This document shows positions 51,022 through 59,110 of a stretch of DNA of 64,000 nucleotides, piece by piece. The stretch spans positions 82,643-146,642 of the forward strand of contig JADLAY010000072.1 of assembly GCA_020849765.1 (NCBI GenBank), given 5' to 3'. Every line of letters begins with the position of its first letter. Position 1 is the first letter of the stretch. Source of the DNA: Anaerolineae bacterium (GTDB lineage: Bacteria > Chloroflexota > Anaerolineae > Aggregatilineales > Phototrophicaceae). The position numbers and the translations under genes are program-made. The notes beneath the pieces are model-generated. The model was not told where the DNA came from, searched no databases, and was given only the letters and a program-made list of their open reading frames with translations.

Positions 51022-52173
51022 CTAGTTGCGTTCGGCCAGCGGCACCCACGGCAGATCAACCTCGCCGGTGTAGATCACGTCCGGGCGCATGAGGCGGTTG
51101 CTGGCCGTCTGCTCCATGACGTGCGCCGTCCAGCCGGCCATGCGGCTCATGGCGAACAGCGGCGTAAACATGTCGACGTCCAGGCCGAGGGTGTAGAGCA
51201 CGATGGCGCTGTAGTAATCGACGTTCGGGTACAGTTTGCGGTCGATGAAGTAGTCATCGGCCAGGGCCAGGTTGGCGAGGTTCTCGGCGATGTCGAACCA
51301 TTTGCCGTTGCCGGATGCACGCGCCAGCTTCTCGGCCCGATCGTGGAGCACGGCAGCACGCGGATCGTAGACCTTGTAGACGCGGTGGCCGATGCCCATG
51401 ATCTTGCCGCCGCCGTTCTTGATGTTGTTGACGAACCAGGGCTCGACGTTCTCGACCTCGCCGATTTCGAGGAACATGCGCATCGCCGCCGCGTTGGCGC
51501 CGCCGTGCAGCGATCCCTTGAGCGTGCCGATAGCGCTGACGATAGCGCTGTGCATGTCGCTCTTGGTGCTGGTCGTGGCGCGGGCGACGAACGTGCTCGC
51601 GTTCATGCCGTGCTCGGTCAGCAGCACCATGAAGGCGTTGATGGCATTGACCGCGTTGACTTCCGGTTCCTCGTCGTTGAGCATGTACATGAAGTTCTGC
51701 GCCAGGTTGTAATCGGCGCGCGGCGCGACCGGCGCCAGACCCTTGCGGATGCGCGGCCAGGCGGCACTCAGCGAAGTGACCTGCCCGGTCATGCGGGCGG
51801 CCTTACGCCGGTTGGCTTCCGGGCTGCTGTCTTCCGCATCCGGATCGTAGAAGGCGAGCGCCGATGTCGCCGTGCGCAGGACGGCCATCGGGTCGGCATC
51901 CTGCGGGAACTGCTGCATCATTGCCAGCACCGGGGCCGGGACTGCCGCGCCCGCGGCGATTTCTGCGCGGAGGGATTCGAGTTCGTCAGCCGTCGGCAGC
52001 CGGTTGTTCCAGAGCAGGAAAACTACCTCTTCGTAAAGCGCGTTTTCGGCCAGATCTTCGATCTTATAACCTGAGTAAATCAATCTACCTTCCGCGCCGT
52101 CGACCAGGCTCAGACGCGATTCATCAATGATGACATTATCCAATCCCTTATGGATAGTCACTTCAGCAGACAT
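51022..52173 (-). CDS. gltA: Citrate synthase
   Basis: 383 residues, the short form typical of Gram-positive and archaeal enzymes. It condenses oxaloacetate and acetyl-CoA at the entry of the TCA cycle. Active-site features: GTLKGSLHGGANAAAMRMFL (first His), KIMGIGHRVYKVYDPRA (second His and Arg) and LYPNVDYYSAIVLYTLGL (Asp). EGRLIYSGYKIEDLAE is the usual N-terminal segment. A 2-methylcitrate synthase role cannot be excluded, but no prp genes are adjacent. It is divergent from the met leader region across a gap of about 190 bp. Confidence 0.95.
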   Translation of the reverse strand: MSAEVTIHKGLDNVIIDESRLSLVDGAEGRLIYSGYKIEDLAENALYEEVVFLLWNNRLPTADELESLRAEIAAGAAVPAPVLAMMQQFPQDADPMAVLRTATSALAFYDPDAEDSSPEANRRKAARMTGQVTSLSAAWPRIRKGLAPVAPRADYNLAQNFMYMLNDEEPEVNAVNAINAFMVLLTEHGMNASTFVARATTSTKSDMHSAIVSAIGTLKGSLHGGANAAAMRMFLEIGEVENVEPWFVNNIKNGGGKIMGIGHRVYKVYDPRAAVLHDRAEKLARASGNGKWFDIAENLANLALADDYFIDRKLYPNVDYYSAIVLYTLGLDVDMFTPLFAMSRMAGWTAHVMEQTASNRLMRPDVIYTGEVDLPWVPLAERN

Positions 52174-52326
52174 GGTTTTTGGACTCCTATGCGACAGTGT
52201 GTGTTAACGATATACGCCCAAATTGGAGCGATAAAACACAGTGGGTTTGTCAACCGGCGCAATGATAACAAATTTTCATGAGCGTAACGAAAGTGCAGAC
52301 GCAGAGAATCGGATCTGGCGAAGTGC
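52174..52326. other. Non-coding gap between gltA and the met leader promoter
   Basis: About 150 bp with no supported gene and no riboswitch-like core that I recognise. It should hold the gltA promoter on the minus strand; no clear boxes stand out. Confidence 0.5.
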
Positions 52327-52355
52327 TTGCATTTACGGAAAAAGCATGCTAGTCT
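52327..52355 (+). promoter_or_regulatory. Predicted promoter of the met leader transcript
   Basis: TTGCAT (52327-52332), 17-bp spacer, TAGTCT (52350-52355). The -10 keeps the critical T, A and final T. Transcription would begin about 7-8 nt later, at the A of ATG 52363, making the leader peptide message leaderless. Confidence 0.5.
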
Positions 52356-52362
52356 GTTGCGC

Positions 52363-52470
52363 ATGAGCACTTTGAACGTCCACGTCCACTTCACACCCAG
52401 CCGCGCAATCGATTGCGTTGGTATGGACATGTGTTGCATGCGTAACAGGGTCACAACCCAGGACGAGTAA
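52363..52470 (+). CDS. Cys/Met-rich leader peptide of the metY-metX operon
   Basis: A 35-residue frame, ATG to TAA. Residues 18-26 read CVGMDMCCM: three Cys codons (52414, 52432, 52435) and three Met codons (52423, 52429, 52438) in nine codons. Both amino acids are linked to the products of the genes downstream. There is no Shine-Dalgarno sequence, but a predicted promoter would start transcription at this ATG. A strong intrinsic terminator begins 38 nt after the stop codon and metY starts about 140 nt after that. The best reading is a ribosome-mediated attenuator sensing charged tRNA-Cys and/or tRNA-Met. The peptide itself is unlikely to have another role. Translation is not proven. Confidence 0.65.
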   Translation: MSTLNVHVHFTPSRAIDCVGMDMCCMRNRVTTQDE

Positions 52471-52508
52471 GCTCTGGCAGCACATGCTGCACACCCACCA
52501 CCAACACA

Positions 52509-52541
52509 AAAGAGCCAACCGTCCGGGTTGGCTCTTTTTTT
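52509..52541 (+). terminator. Attenuator terminator in the metY leader
   Basis: AAAGAGCCAACC (52509-52520) and GGTTGGCTCTTT (52526-52537) form a perfect 12-bp stem with a 5-nt loop and a run of seven T. No gene ends upstream except the short leader frame, so it must act on the metY leader transcript. GCTCT at 52471-52475, immediately after the leader stop codon, could pair with AGAGC in the left arm as a weak antiterminator. Confidence 0.85.
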
Positions 52542-52678
52542 GTGTCTGGTCACCGTGGGTCACGGACGAAACAGACCACTGAGAGGGAGGATACGCAAAC
52601 AGTCCGGGGGAGATTGAGGTTTAAGCAGAGCACAATTTGTATCTCAGAAGTGAAAAACACAAGGAGCAGCAAAGTACG

Positions 52679-53998
52679 ATGACAGGCACAAACGGACACC
52701 AGCACGCCTTTGACACATTAGCCCTGCACGCCGGTTACCAGCCGGACCCGACGACCGGCTCGCGCGCGGTCCCCATCTACCAGACGACCTCGTACCAGTT
52801 CCGCGACAGCGATCATGCGGCAGCGCTGTTCGCCCTTCAGGAGCCGGGCAACATCTACACGCGCATCATGAACCCGACCAACGCGGTCTTCGAAGAGCGC
52901 ATCGCGGCGCTCGAAGGCGGCATCGCAGGCCTTGCGACCGCCTCCGGCCACTTCGCCGAGGCGCTGACGATCCTGACGCTGTGCAACGCGGGCGACGAGT
53001 TCATCTCCACCAGCGCGCTCTACGGCGGCAGCTTCTCGATGTTCTCGCACACGCTGCGCCGCCTCGGCATCAAGGCGCATCTCGTGCAAGACATCACGGC
53101 AGAGAAGATCGAGCCGTTGATCAACGAGCGCACCCGCCTGATCTACCTGGAGACGCTCGGCAATCCGAAGCTCGAAATCCCGGACTTCGAAAGCATCTCT
53201 GAGGTAGCCAAAGCCCACGGCCTGCCGATCGTCCTCGATAACACCTTCGCCACCCCCTTCCTGTTCCAGCCTTTCAAGTGGGGCGTCAACATCAGCATCC
53301 ATTCGACCACCAAGTGGATCGGTGGGCACGGCCTCAGCATCGGCGGCGTGATCGTCGACGGCGGCGTCTTCGATTGGGCAGCCAGCGGTCGCCACACCGG
53401 CATCGTCGACCCGGAACCGGAATATCACGGCGCGGTACTGGTCGATGTTCTCGGTCCGGCGGCCTTCATCGGGCGGGCGCGCGTCGTCGGCCTGCGCGAT
53501 CTCGGTGGTTCGCAGGCGCCGTTCAACGCCTTCCTCAACATCATCGGCCTGGAGACGCTGTCGCTGCGCATGCAGAAGCACGTCTCGAACGCTTTGGCGG
53601 TCGCCAAGTGGCTTGAGGCGCACCCGGCGGTCGAGTGGGTCAACTACCCCGGCCTGCCCAGCCATCCCAACTACGATCGCGCGCAGAAGTATCTGCCCAA
53701 GGGCGCGGGCGGGGTGATTGGCTTCGGCATCAAGGGCGGCAAAGAGTCGGGCAAGACCTTCATCGACAACCTGAAGCTGTTCTCGCACCTGGCCAACGTC
53801 GGCGACTCGCGCTCGCTCGCCATTCACCCGGCGTCGACCACCCACTCGCAGCTCAGCGAAGAAGAGCAGCTGAGCGCAGGCGTCCTGCCGGATTACGTTC
53901 GTCTGTCGGTCGGCCTGGAAGACATCGACGACATCCTGTGGGATCTGGATCAGGCTTTGACAGTTGCGCAAGGTTCGAAGGTACATGCGGTATCATAG
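52679..53998 (+). CDS. metY: O-acetylhomoserine sulfhydrylase
   Basis: 439 residues. It forms homocysteine (or cysteine from O-acetylserine) with sulfide, using PLP. Family motifs: FDTLALHAGYQPDPTTGSRA, VPIYQTTSYQFRD, YTRIMNPTN, then HSTTKWIGGHGLSIGGVIVD with the Schiff-base Lys212. The long insert region (FDWAASGRHTGIVDPEPEYH) distinguishes MetY from shorter Cys/Met-metabolism PLP enzymes such as MetB. ATG 52679 is preferred over the earlier in-frame start because AAGGAG lies 12 nt upstream. It is the first enzyme gene after the leader and attenuator, and metX follows 70 bp downstream. Confidence 0.96.
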   Translation: MTGTNGHQHAFDTLALHAGYQPDPTTGSRAVPIYQTTSYQFRDSDHAAALFALQEPGNIYTRIMNPTNAVFEERIAALEGGIAGLATASGHFAEALTILTLCNAGDEFISTSALYGGSFSMFSHTLRRLGIKAHLVQDITAEKIEPLINERTRLIYLETLGNPKLEIPDFESISEVAKAHGLPIVLDNTFATPFLFQPFKWGVNISIHSTTKWIGGHGLSIGGVIVDGGVFDWAASGRHTGIVDPEPEYHGAVLVDVLGPAAFIGRARVVGLRDLGGSQAPFNAFLNIIGLETLSLRMQKHVSNALAVAKWLEAHPAVEWVNYPGLPSHPNYDRAQKYLPKGAGGVIGFGIKGGKESGKTFIDNLKLFSHLANVGDSRSLAIHPASTTHSQLSEEEQLSAGVLPDYVRLSVGLEDIDDILWDLDQALTVAQGSKVHAVS

Positions 53999-54068
53999 TG
54001 CATGTCGTGTTCGGGGGCGGCGAATGACCGCCCCCAGCCAGCAACGCAAACGGCGGAGGCTTCCAAGA

Positions 54069-55277
54069 ATGGCATCGCTCAACGGACATGGCAATCACCA
54101 GTCCCGACGACCGCAAGTAGGTTCGGTCGGCATCGTCCAACGCCAGTCCATCCATTTTGACGACACCCTGCCGCTGCGCAGCGGGCAAATGCTGGACGGC
54201 TTCACACTGGCCTACGAGGCTTACGGCACACTGAATGCCGATCACTCGAACGCGATCCTGATCTGTCATGCCTTATCAGGGGATGCACACGTCGCGGGTT
54301 ATCACACTGATGACCCGGATGAGAAGCCAGGTTGGTGGGACGATGCGGTTGGGCCGGGCAAGATGTTCGACACCGACCGCTATTTTGTTATATGCTCCAA
54401 CGTCATCGGCGGCTGTCAGGGCAGCACCGGCCCCTCGTCCCCCGCACCGGATGGCAAGCCGTTCGCCCTGCGCTTCCCCATCGTCACTGTCCCCGATATG
54501 GTCAATGCACAACGCTATTTACTCGACGCACTCGGCATCGAAACGCTGTTCGCGGTCGCCGGGGGCAGCATGGGCGGCATGCAGGCACTGCAATGGGGCG
54601 TCGATTATCCCGACCGTGTACGCCACATCCTGTTCCTCGCCAGCACGCCGAAGTCCTCCACCCAGAATATCGCCTTCAACGAAATTGGCCGCCAGGCCAT
54701 TTATGCTGATCCGAACTGGAACAAGGGCGATTACTACGACGGGACACCGCCGGACGGCGGGTTGGCCGTCGCGCGTATGGTCGGGCACATCACATACATG
54801 TCCGAGACATCGCTCGATCACAAGTTTGGGCGGCGCTTCCATGGGCGCGAGAACTACGGCTTCACCTTCGAGACGGATTTCGAAGTCGAGAGCTATTTCC
54901 GCTACCAGGGCTACAAGTTCGTCACGCGCTTCGACGCCAACAGCTACCTGTACATCACCAAGGCGCTCGATTACTTCGACATCGGCGACGGCTATCGCTC
55001 GATGGAAGATGCGCTCGCGCGCATGAAGGCAGAGACGCTGGTCGTTAGTTTTTCCAGCGACTGGCTGTACACGGCGGAGCAAGCACTCGATCTGGTGACG
55101 GTGCTGGAGCAGCTTGACAAGCCCGTCCAGTATCATCTCGTTCAGGCGTCGTTCGGCCACGACTCGTTCCTGGTCGAGGTCGAGCTGATGACCAAGCTGA
55201 TCGGCGGCTATCTCAACCATCAATGGGACAAGCTGCAAGCGAACACAACTGCCGTCCGGCAGCCGCAGCGCTCGTAG
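54069..55277 (+). CDS. metX: Homoserine O-acetyltransferase
   Basis: About 402 residues, alpha/beta-hydrolase fold. It acetylates homoserine from acetyl-CoA, giving the substrate of MetY. Motifs: LAYEAYGTLNADHSNAILIC, HALSGDAHVAGYH, NVIGGCQGSTGPSSP, and AVAGGSMGGMQALQW with the nucleophile Ser167. The catalytic His is in QASFGHDSFLVE (His364), with the Asp expected near the SFSSDWLYT segment. ATG 54069 is preferred because GGAGG lies 9 nt upstream; ATG 54024 is also possible. It completes the two-step route with MetY and is under the same leader. Confidence 0.95.
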   Translation: MASLNGHGNHQSRRPQVGSVGIVQRQSIHFDDTLPLRSGQMLDGFTLAYEAYGTLNADHSNAILICHALSGDAHVAGYHTDDPDEKPGWWDDAVGPGKMFDTDRYFVICSNVIGGCQGSTGPSSPAPDGKPFALRFPIVTVPDMVNAQRYLLDALGIETLFAVAGGSMGGMQALQWGVDYPDRVRHILFLASTPKSSTQNIAFNEIGRQAIYADPNWNKGDYYDGTPPDGGLAVARMVGHITYMSETSLDHKFGRRFHGRENYGFTFETDFEVESYFRYQGYKFVTRFDANSYLYITKALDYFDIGDGYRSMEDALARMKAETLVVSFSSDWLYTAEQALDLVTVLEQLDKPVQYHLVQASFGHDSFLVEVELMTKLIGGYLNHQWDKLQANTTAVRQPQRS

Positions 55278-55361
55278 CCGCCCGCACAATCGCGGCTCGC
55301 TTTGAGCACCCCTCGTGGGGTATGCTTGCGCGCAAGCTGCAAGCAAGCACAGGATGCGATT

Positions 55362-55760
55362 GTGCCAGACAATATCAATCGAAATGCCCCCATCCCCCAG
55401 GTGAGCGCGCAAGATCTTGCGGCACGCCTTCAGAGTGAGGATGACGTCTTCCTGCTCGACGTGCGCAACCCGGACGAATGGGAAATCTGCAAGCTCGACC
55501 AGGCCACACTGCTGCCCCTGCCTACCCTGCAAATGACGGCACAAGACATCCTCTTCGGCGGCAGCGCAGCCGAACAGAGCGCCGTCGCACAAATCCCACG
55601 CGACCGTGACGTGGTCGTCTACTGCCACACCGGTTCACGCAGCCAGTATGCAATTATGATGTTACGAGAATTGGGCTATGACCCGGCGCGGCTGATCAAC
55701 CTGTCAGGCGGCATCCACGCCTGGGCGCTGAGCGTCGATCCAACGATGGAAATCTACTGA
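55362..55760 (+). CDS. Single-domain rhodanese-like protein
   Basis: 132 residues, one rhodanese domain. VSAQDLAARLQSEDDVFLLD and VRNPDEWEICKLDQATLLPL begin the fold, and the active-site loop is VVYCHTGSRSQYAI with Cys88 present. INLSGGIHAWALSVDP ends it. GTG 55362 is the likely start with AGGA upstream. Such proteins carry sulfur as persulfide. Its place 84 bp after metX suggests it supplies or handles sulfane sulfur for homocysteine formation (inference). It converges on a GNAT gene with no gap. Confidence 0.87.
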   Translation: MPDNINRNAPIPQVSAQDLAARLQSEDDVFLLDVRNPDEWEICKLDQATLLPLPTLQMTAQDILFGGSAAEQSAVAQIPRDRDVVVYCHTGSRSQYAIMMLRELGYDPARLINLSGGIHAWALSVDPTMEIY

Positions 55761-56300
55761 TTAGCTGCGATAGCGATCCGGCATCGGCTGCTCGTCGACG
55801 CGAAACACGCGGAAGCCACGCTTGGTGTAGTTCGCCATGGCGTGCTGGCCGTCCATGTTGCAGGTGTGCACCCAAACGCGCTGTGCGCCATCTTCCCAGG
55901 CGCGGTTGATGCCATAGCTGAGCAGGTGCTTGCCCAGGCCGCGTCCCTGATACTGCGGGCGCAGACCAAAGTAGGCGATCTCCGTATCACGCCCCTGCTT
56001 TTCCAGTTCGACGTAACCCGCCGGAGTCCCATGGACGTAAAGCACGTGGATGCTGGTCGTCGGCGAGCGCAGCGCGGCGCTCAATTCGGCGTCCGGCATC
56101 AGCAAGCGATCGCGCCAGCGCAGGTGATAACCGACCGAGGAATAGAGGAAGCGGTAGAAGTCAATGTCCGGGGCCTCGCACTCCAGGATTTCAACACCAC
56201 GCGGGGTCGTAACGAACGAGGGCAGAAACTGATCTGGTGAAGTCATTTGGAGGTAGGTGGTCACCAGTGTCTCTGGCGCATCCACGTAGGCGACGGCCAT
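55761..56300 (-). CDS. GNAT family N-acetyltransferase
   Basis: 179 residues. The acetyl-CoA binding motif A is visible as YFGLRPQYQGRGLGKHLLSY (Q/R-x-x-G-x-G/A), preceded by a strand (GYVELEKQGRDTEIAY) and followed by RVWVHTCNMDGQHAMANYTK and RGFRVFRVDEQP, the usual motif B. The substrate cannot be named. The N-terminal ~60 residues are unlike core GNAT and may set specificity. It stands alone, convergent with the rhodanese gene. Confidence 0.9.
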   Translation of the reverse strand: MAVAYVDAPETLVTTYLQMTSPDQFLPSFVTTPRGVEILECEAPDIDFYRFLYSSVGYHLRWRDRLLMPDAELSAALRSPTTSIHVLYVHGTPAGYVELEKQGRDTEIAYFGLRPQYQGRGLGKHLLSYGINRAWEDGAQRVWVHTCNMDGQHAMANYTKRGFRVFRVDEQPMPDRYRS

Positions 56301-56332
56301 TTCGGATCATCCTCGAAGTGCGTGCAATTGGG

Positions 56333-56338
56333 TATAAT
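56333..56338 (+). promoter_or_regulatory. Candidate -10 element for the acyl-CoA dehydrogenase gene
   Basis: TATAAT preceded by a G-rich triplet lies 108 bp before ATG 56446. No convincing -35 is seen. Confidence 0.35.
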
Positions 56339-56445
56339 GAAGATCATTCACAAAACGAGGCCCCGTAGATACAGCAAAAGCCGCTAAATTCTGCGCGACC
56401 GGCGTCGTCAAATTCACCAAAACAAGCATTGCATAAGAGGACTCC

Positions 56446-57663
56446 ATGGACTTCTCATTGAATGAAGAGCATCTGCAAGCACAAAAAATGGTGCGCGATT
56501 TTGCCGCGCGCGAAGTGATTCCTGTCATCGGCGAGTGGGATCGCAAGCAGGAAATGAACCCGGCCTTTCTGCCGCGGATGGCGGAACTGGGCATTCTCGG
56601 CATTTCGATCCCTGTGCGCTACGGCGGCCAGGGCTTCGACTACATCACTCTCGGACTGGTGTGCGAGGAACTCGAACGCGCGGATACGACCCTGCGCGTG
56701 GTCATGTCCGTGCATGCGGGGCTGAACAGCATGTCGCTGCTGCAGTGGGGCACGGAAGATCAGAAACAGCGCTTCCTGGTGCCGCAGGCGCGCGGCGAGC
56801 AATACGCCGCCTTCGGCCTGACCGAGCCGAGCGTCGGCAGTGACGTCGTCAACATGCGGGCGACGGCGCGCCGGGTCGACGATCGCTACATCCTCAACGG
56901 CGAGAAGATGTGGATCAGCCTGGCGACCAAGGCGCACAACTTCCTCGTCATTGCGAAAACCGATCCTGACGCCGGGCATCGCGGCATGACCGCCTTCATC
57001 GTCACCAGCGACATGCCGGGCGTGACGAGCGGTGACATTCACGGCAAGCTCGGCGTGCGCGCCGGGTCGACCGGTTGGGTCAATATGGAGAACGTCGAGG
57101 TTCCGGTCGAGAATCGGCTGGGCGAAGAAGGCGAAGGTTTCAAGATCGCGATGGCGTCGCTCGACAACGGGCGTTATACCGTCGCCGCGGGCGCGACCGG
57201 CCTGATCCGCGCCTGTCTGGAAGACAGCATGAAGTATGCCAAGGAGCGCATCACCGGCGGCGTGCCGATTGCCGAGCATCAGCTCGTCAAGCAGAAGATC
57301 GGCTACATGCAGCAGTGGTACGACGCCGCTAAACTGCTCTATCTGCGTGTCGGCTGGCTGAAGAACGAAGGCATCCGCAACACGCGCGAGACGAGCGTCT
57401 CCAAGTGGCACGCGACCGATCACAGCGTCAAGGCCGCGTTGGAAGCTGTGCAGATCCACGGCGCCTATGGCTTCAGCGACGAGTACCCGGTCGAGCGCTA
57501 CCTGCGCAACAGCAAGGGCGCGGTCATCTACGAAGGCACCAGCGAAATCCACCAGTTGATGCAGGCGGATTACGCGCTGGGCAATCGCGAAGACAGGCCG
57601 CTGCGCTGCGAACTCCCGGCCTACGATGCCGAATTCTGGCAGAATGAGCCTGAACTCGCATAG
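56446..57663 (+). CDS. Acyl-CoA dehydrogenase
   Basis: 405 residues, FAD-dependent. It introduces the alpha-beta double bond in acyl-CoA and passes electrons to ETF. Signatures: YAAFGLTEPSVGSDVVNMRA (first family signature), MWISLATKAHNFLVIAKTD, and the C-terminal AYGFSDEYPVERYLRNSKGA with VIYEGTSEIHQLM, where Glu of YEGT is the expected catalytic base. Chain-length preference (short, branched or glutaryl) cannot be judged. AGGAGAC-like sequence (AAGAGGA) precedes ATG 56446. EtfBA is encoded 4.3 kb downstream on the same strand and is its likely acceptor. Confidence 0.95.
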   Translation: MDFSLNEEHLQAQKMVRDFAAREVIPVIGEWDRKQEMNPAFLPRMAELGILGISIPVRYGGQGFDYITLGLVCEELERADTTLRVVMSVHAGLNSMSLLQWGTEDQKQRFLVPQARGEQYAAFGLTEPSVGSDVVNMRATARRVDDRYILNGEKMWISLATKAHNFLVIAKTDPDAGHRGMTAFIVTSDMPGVTSGDIHGKLGVRAGSTGWVNMENVEVPVENRLGEEGEGFKIAMASLDNGRYTVAAGATGLIRACLEDSMKYAKERITGGVPIAEHQLVKQKIGYMQQWYDAAKLLYLRVGWLKNEGIRNTRETSVSKWHATDHSVKAALEAVQIHGAYGFSDEYPVERYLRNSKGAVIYEGTSEIHQLMQADYALGNREDRPLRCELPAYDAEFWQNEPELA

Positions 57664-57780
57664 GTGACATGGCGGGCGCGGTATATCACCCAGCGCCTTA
57701 TAATGTACTAGAGGCAGACAAGATGAACGGCGGGTTGGAGGATGTCTCCCACCCGCTGTTTACTGTCGGAAAGGACACCT

Positions 57781-58362
57781 ATGATCAGGCTTCGTACTCT
57801 GTTAATCCTCCTATTGGCGTTTGCCGTCGCCGGTTGTAACCTGAGTTCGGATGAAACCCCGCCAACAAATCCTCCTGTGGTGAATGATCCTGAGACTACA
57901 CCAGGAGACGATATGACGGAGACGTATACCGATACGCTGTCCGGCATCGCCTTCGACTATCCCGCAGGCTGGACGGTCAGCCCACCGCCGCCCGCAGACG
58001 CCGTGGCTTATGCCATCACGCTCGCGTCCTACGACTTTCTCGATCCGAACGCGCCGGGGGTTGGCGGTTTGCCGCCAGGTGTGACCAAGGTCGATGTCGC
58101 CTTCTCGGCGCCCGGCTCGACCGTGGCCGAAGTGCGGGATCAGCTTGAGACGGACATCAGCGGCGGCTTCGTCACCCTGATCGACGAGCAGCAACGCACC
58201 TTTGGCGACACACCCGCCCTGTTCATTCGTGGGCAAGATACCTTCAACACCGAATTCACGCAGATCATCCGCGAGATCGGTGGGCGCGCCGTGCAGATCA
58301 CGCAGTATGGCGACGGCGACGCGCTCGAACTGATCGCGTCTTCAATGCGCGTGGTCGAGTAA
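57781..58362 (+). CDS. Lipoprotein with PsbP-like beta domain
   Basis: 193 residues. ATG 57781 follows GGAAAGGA at good spacing and opens a lipoprotein signal (MIRLRTLLILLLAFAVAGC, lipobox VAGC). The mature part has GIAFDYPAGWTV, then mixed strands and helices, ending QITQYGDGDALELIASSMRV. This pattern resembles small PsbP/MOG1-like domains in bacterial lipoproteins (inference). The SGNH hydrolase gene starts 15 bp downstream, so they are co-transcribed. Confidence 0.8.
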   Translation: MIRLRTLLILLLAFAVAGCNLSSDETPPTNPPVVNDPETTPGDDMTETYTDTLSGIAFDYPAGWTVSPPPPADAVAYAITLASYDFLDPNAPGVGGLPPGVTKVDVAFSAPGSTVAEVRDQLETDISGGFVTLIDEQQRTFGDTPALFIRGQDTFNTEFTQIIREIGGRAVQITQYGDGDALELIASSMRVVE

Positions 58363-58377
58363 TAAGCAGGAGGCAGA

Positions 58378-59052
58378 ATGCGGATCGTTTGCCTGGGAGA
58401 CAGTCTGACCTGGGGCGAATACGGCGGCAGCTACGTCGATGTGCTGGCGCGCCTGCGCCCCGAACATAGCTTCATCAATGCCGGGGTCGGCGGCGACACG
58501 GTCTTGAATCTGCTTGAGCGCCTGGGGCGGGATGTGCTGCGCCACGAGCCGGACGGCGTATTCGTCATGGTCGGCGGCAACGACGCCATCTCGTCGATCT
58601 ACCCGGCGACCCGGCGTTATTACCTCCAGGTCAAAAAGGTGCCGGAGGGCTACGTTACCCCCGACCAGTTCGAGCAGAATTATCGCGAGCTGCTGGCCCA
58701 ACTTCAGCTTGCGCACGTCGTCACGTGGGTCGGCTTGCAGCCGAACGAATACAGCCGGGCGCTGGTCGATACGCTTCAGGAGTACAATGCCCGCGCCGCC
58801 AACGCCGCGCGCGCGCACAACATCCCAATGATCGATCTCATGGGGCCGCTGCTGCCGCACAAGCTGCCGGAGCGCCCCCCCTTCACTATGGACGAGATCA
58901 ACCTGATCGGACGGCGCGTCAAAGCGGGCTGGGATGATTACGAGACGGCCCGCCAGCGCGGCGGCTTCAGCTACACTTTTGACGGCAGTCATCCGACGCC
59001 GCAAGGCGCAGAGAAGATCGCACATCTGATTGCGGACTTCCTGCCCTCCTAG
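58378..59052 (+). CDS. SGNH/GDSL hydrolase
   Basis: 224 residues, no signal peptide. The four SGNH blocks are visible: block I RIVCLGDSLTWGEYGG (nucleophile Ser), block II NAGVGGDTVLNLLERLG (Gly), block III FVMVGGNDAISSIY (Asn), and block V DGSHPTPQGAEKIAHLI (Asp and His). The family contains esterases, lipases and carbohydrate deacetylases; the substrate is unknown. It follows the lipoprotein gene by 15 bp. A GGAGG box precedes ATG 58378. Confidence 0.92.
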   Translation: MRIVCLGDSLTWGEYGGSYVDVLARLRPEHSFINAGVGGDTVLNLLERLGRDVLRHEPDGVFVMVGGNDAISSIYPATRRYYLQVKKVPEGYVTPDQFEQNYRELLAQLQLAHVVTWVGLQPNEYSRALVDTLQEYNARAANAARAHNIPMIDLMGPLLPHKLPERPPFTMDEINLIGRRVKAGWDDYETARQRGGFSYTFDGSHPTPQGAEKIAHLIADFLPS

Positions 59053-59110
59053 CGCAAGATCGGGCATAATCGATGGATGTGCGTGAAACAGTGACCAAGG
59101 ATGTGAACCC

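Noticed and set aside
52174..52678. SAM or other methionine riboswitch upstream of metY
   Set aside because: No SAM-I, SAM-II or SAM-IV core pattern was recognised; a Met/Cys-rich small frame plus terminator explains the leader better. A covariance-model search would settle it.
52718..53986. A 422-residue minus-strand frame opposite metY
   Set aside because: Shadow frame; metY has all PLP-enzyme motifs.
55307..55345. Hairpins ACCCC/GGGGT and TTGCGCGCAA before the rhodanese gene as a terminator
   Set aside because: Short stems without T-tract; the rhodanese gene is more likely co-transcribed with metX.
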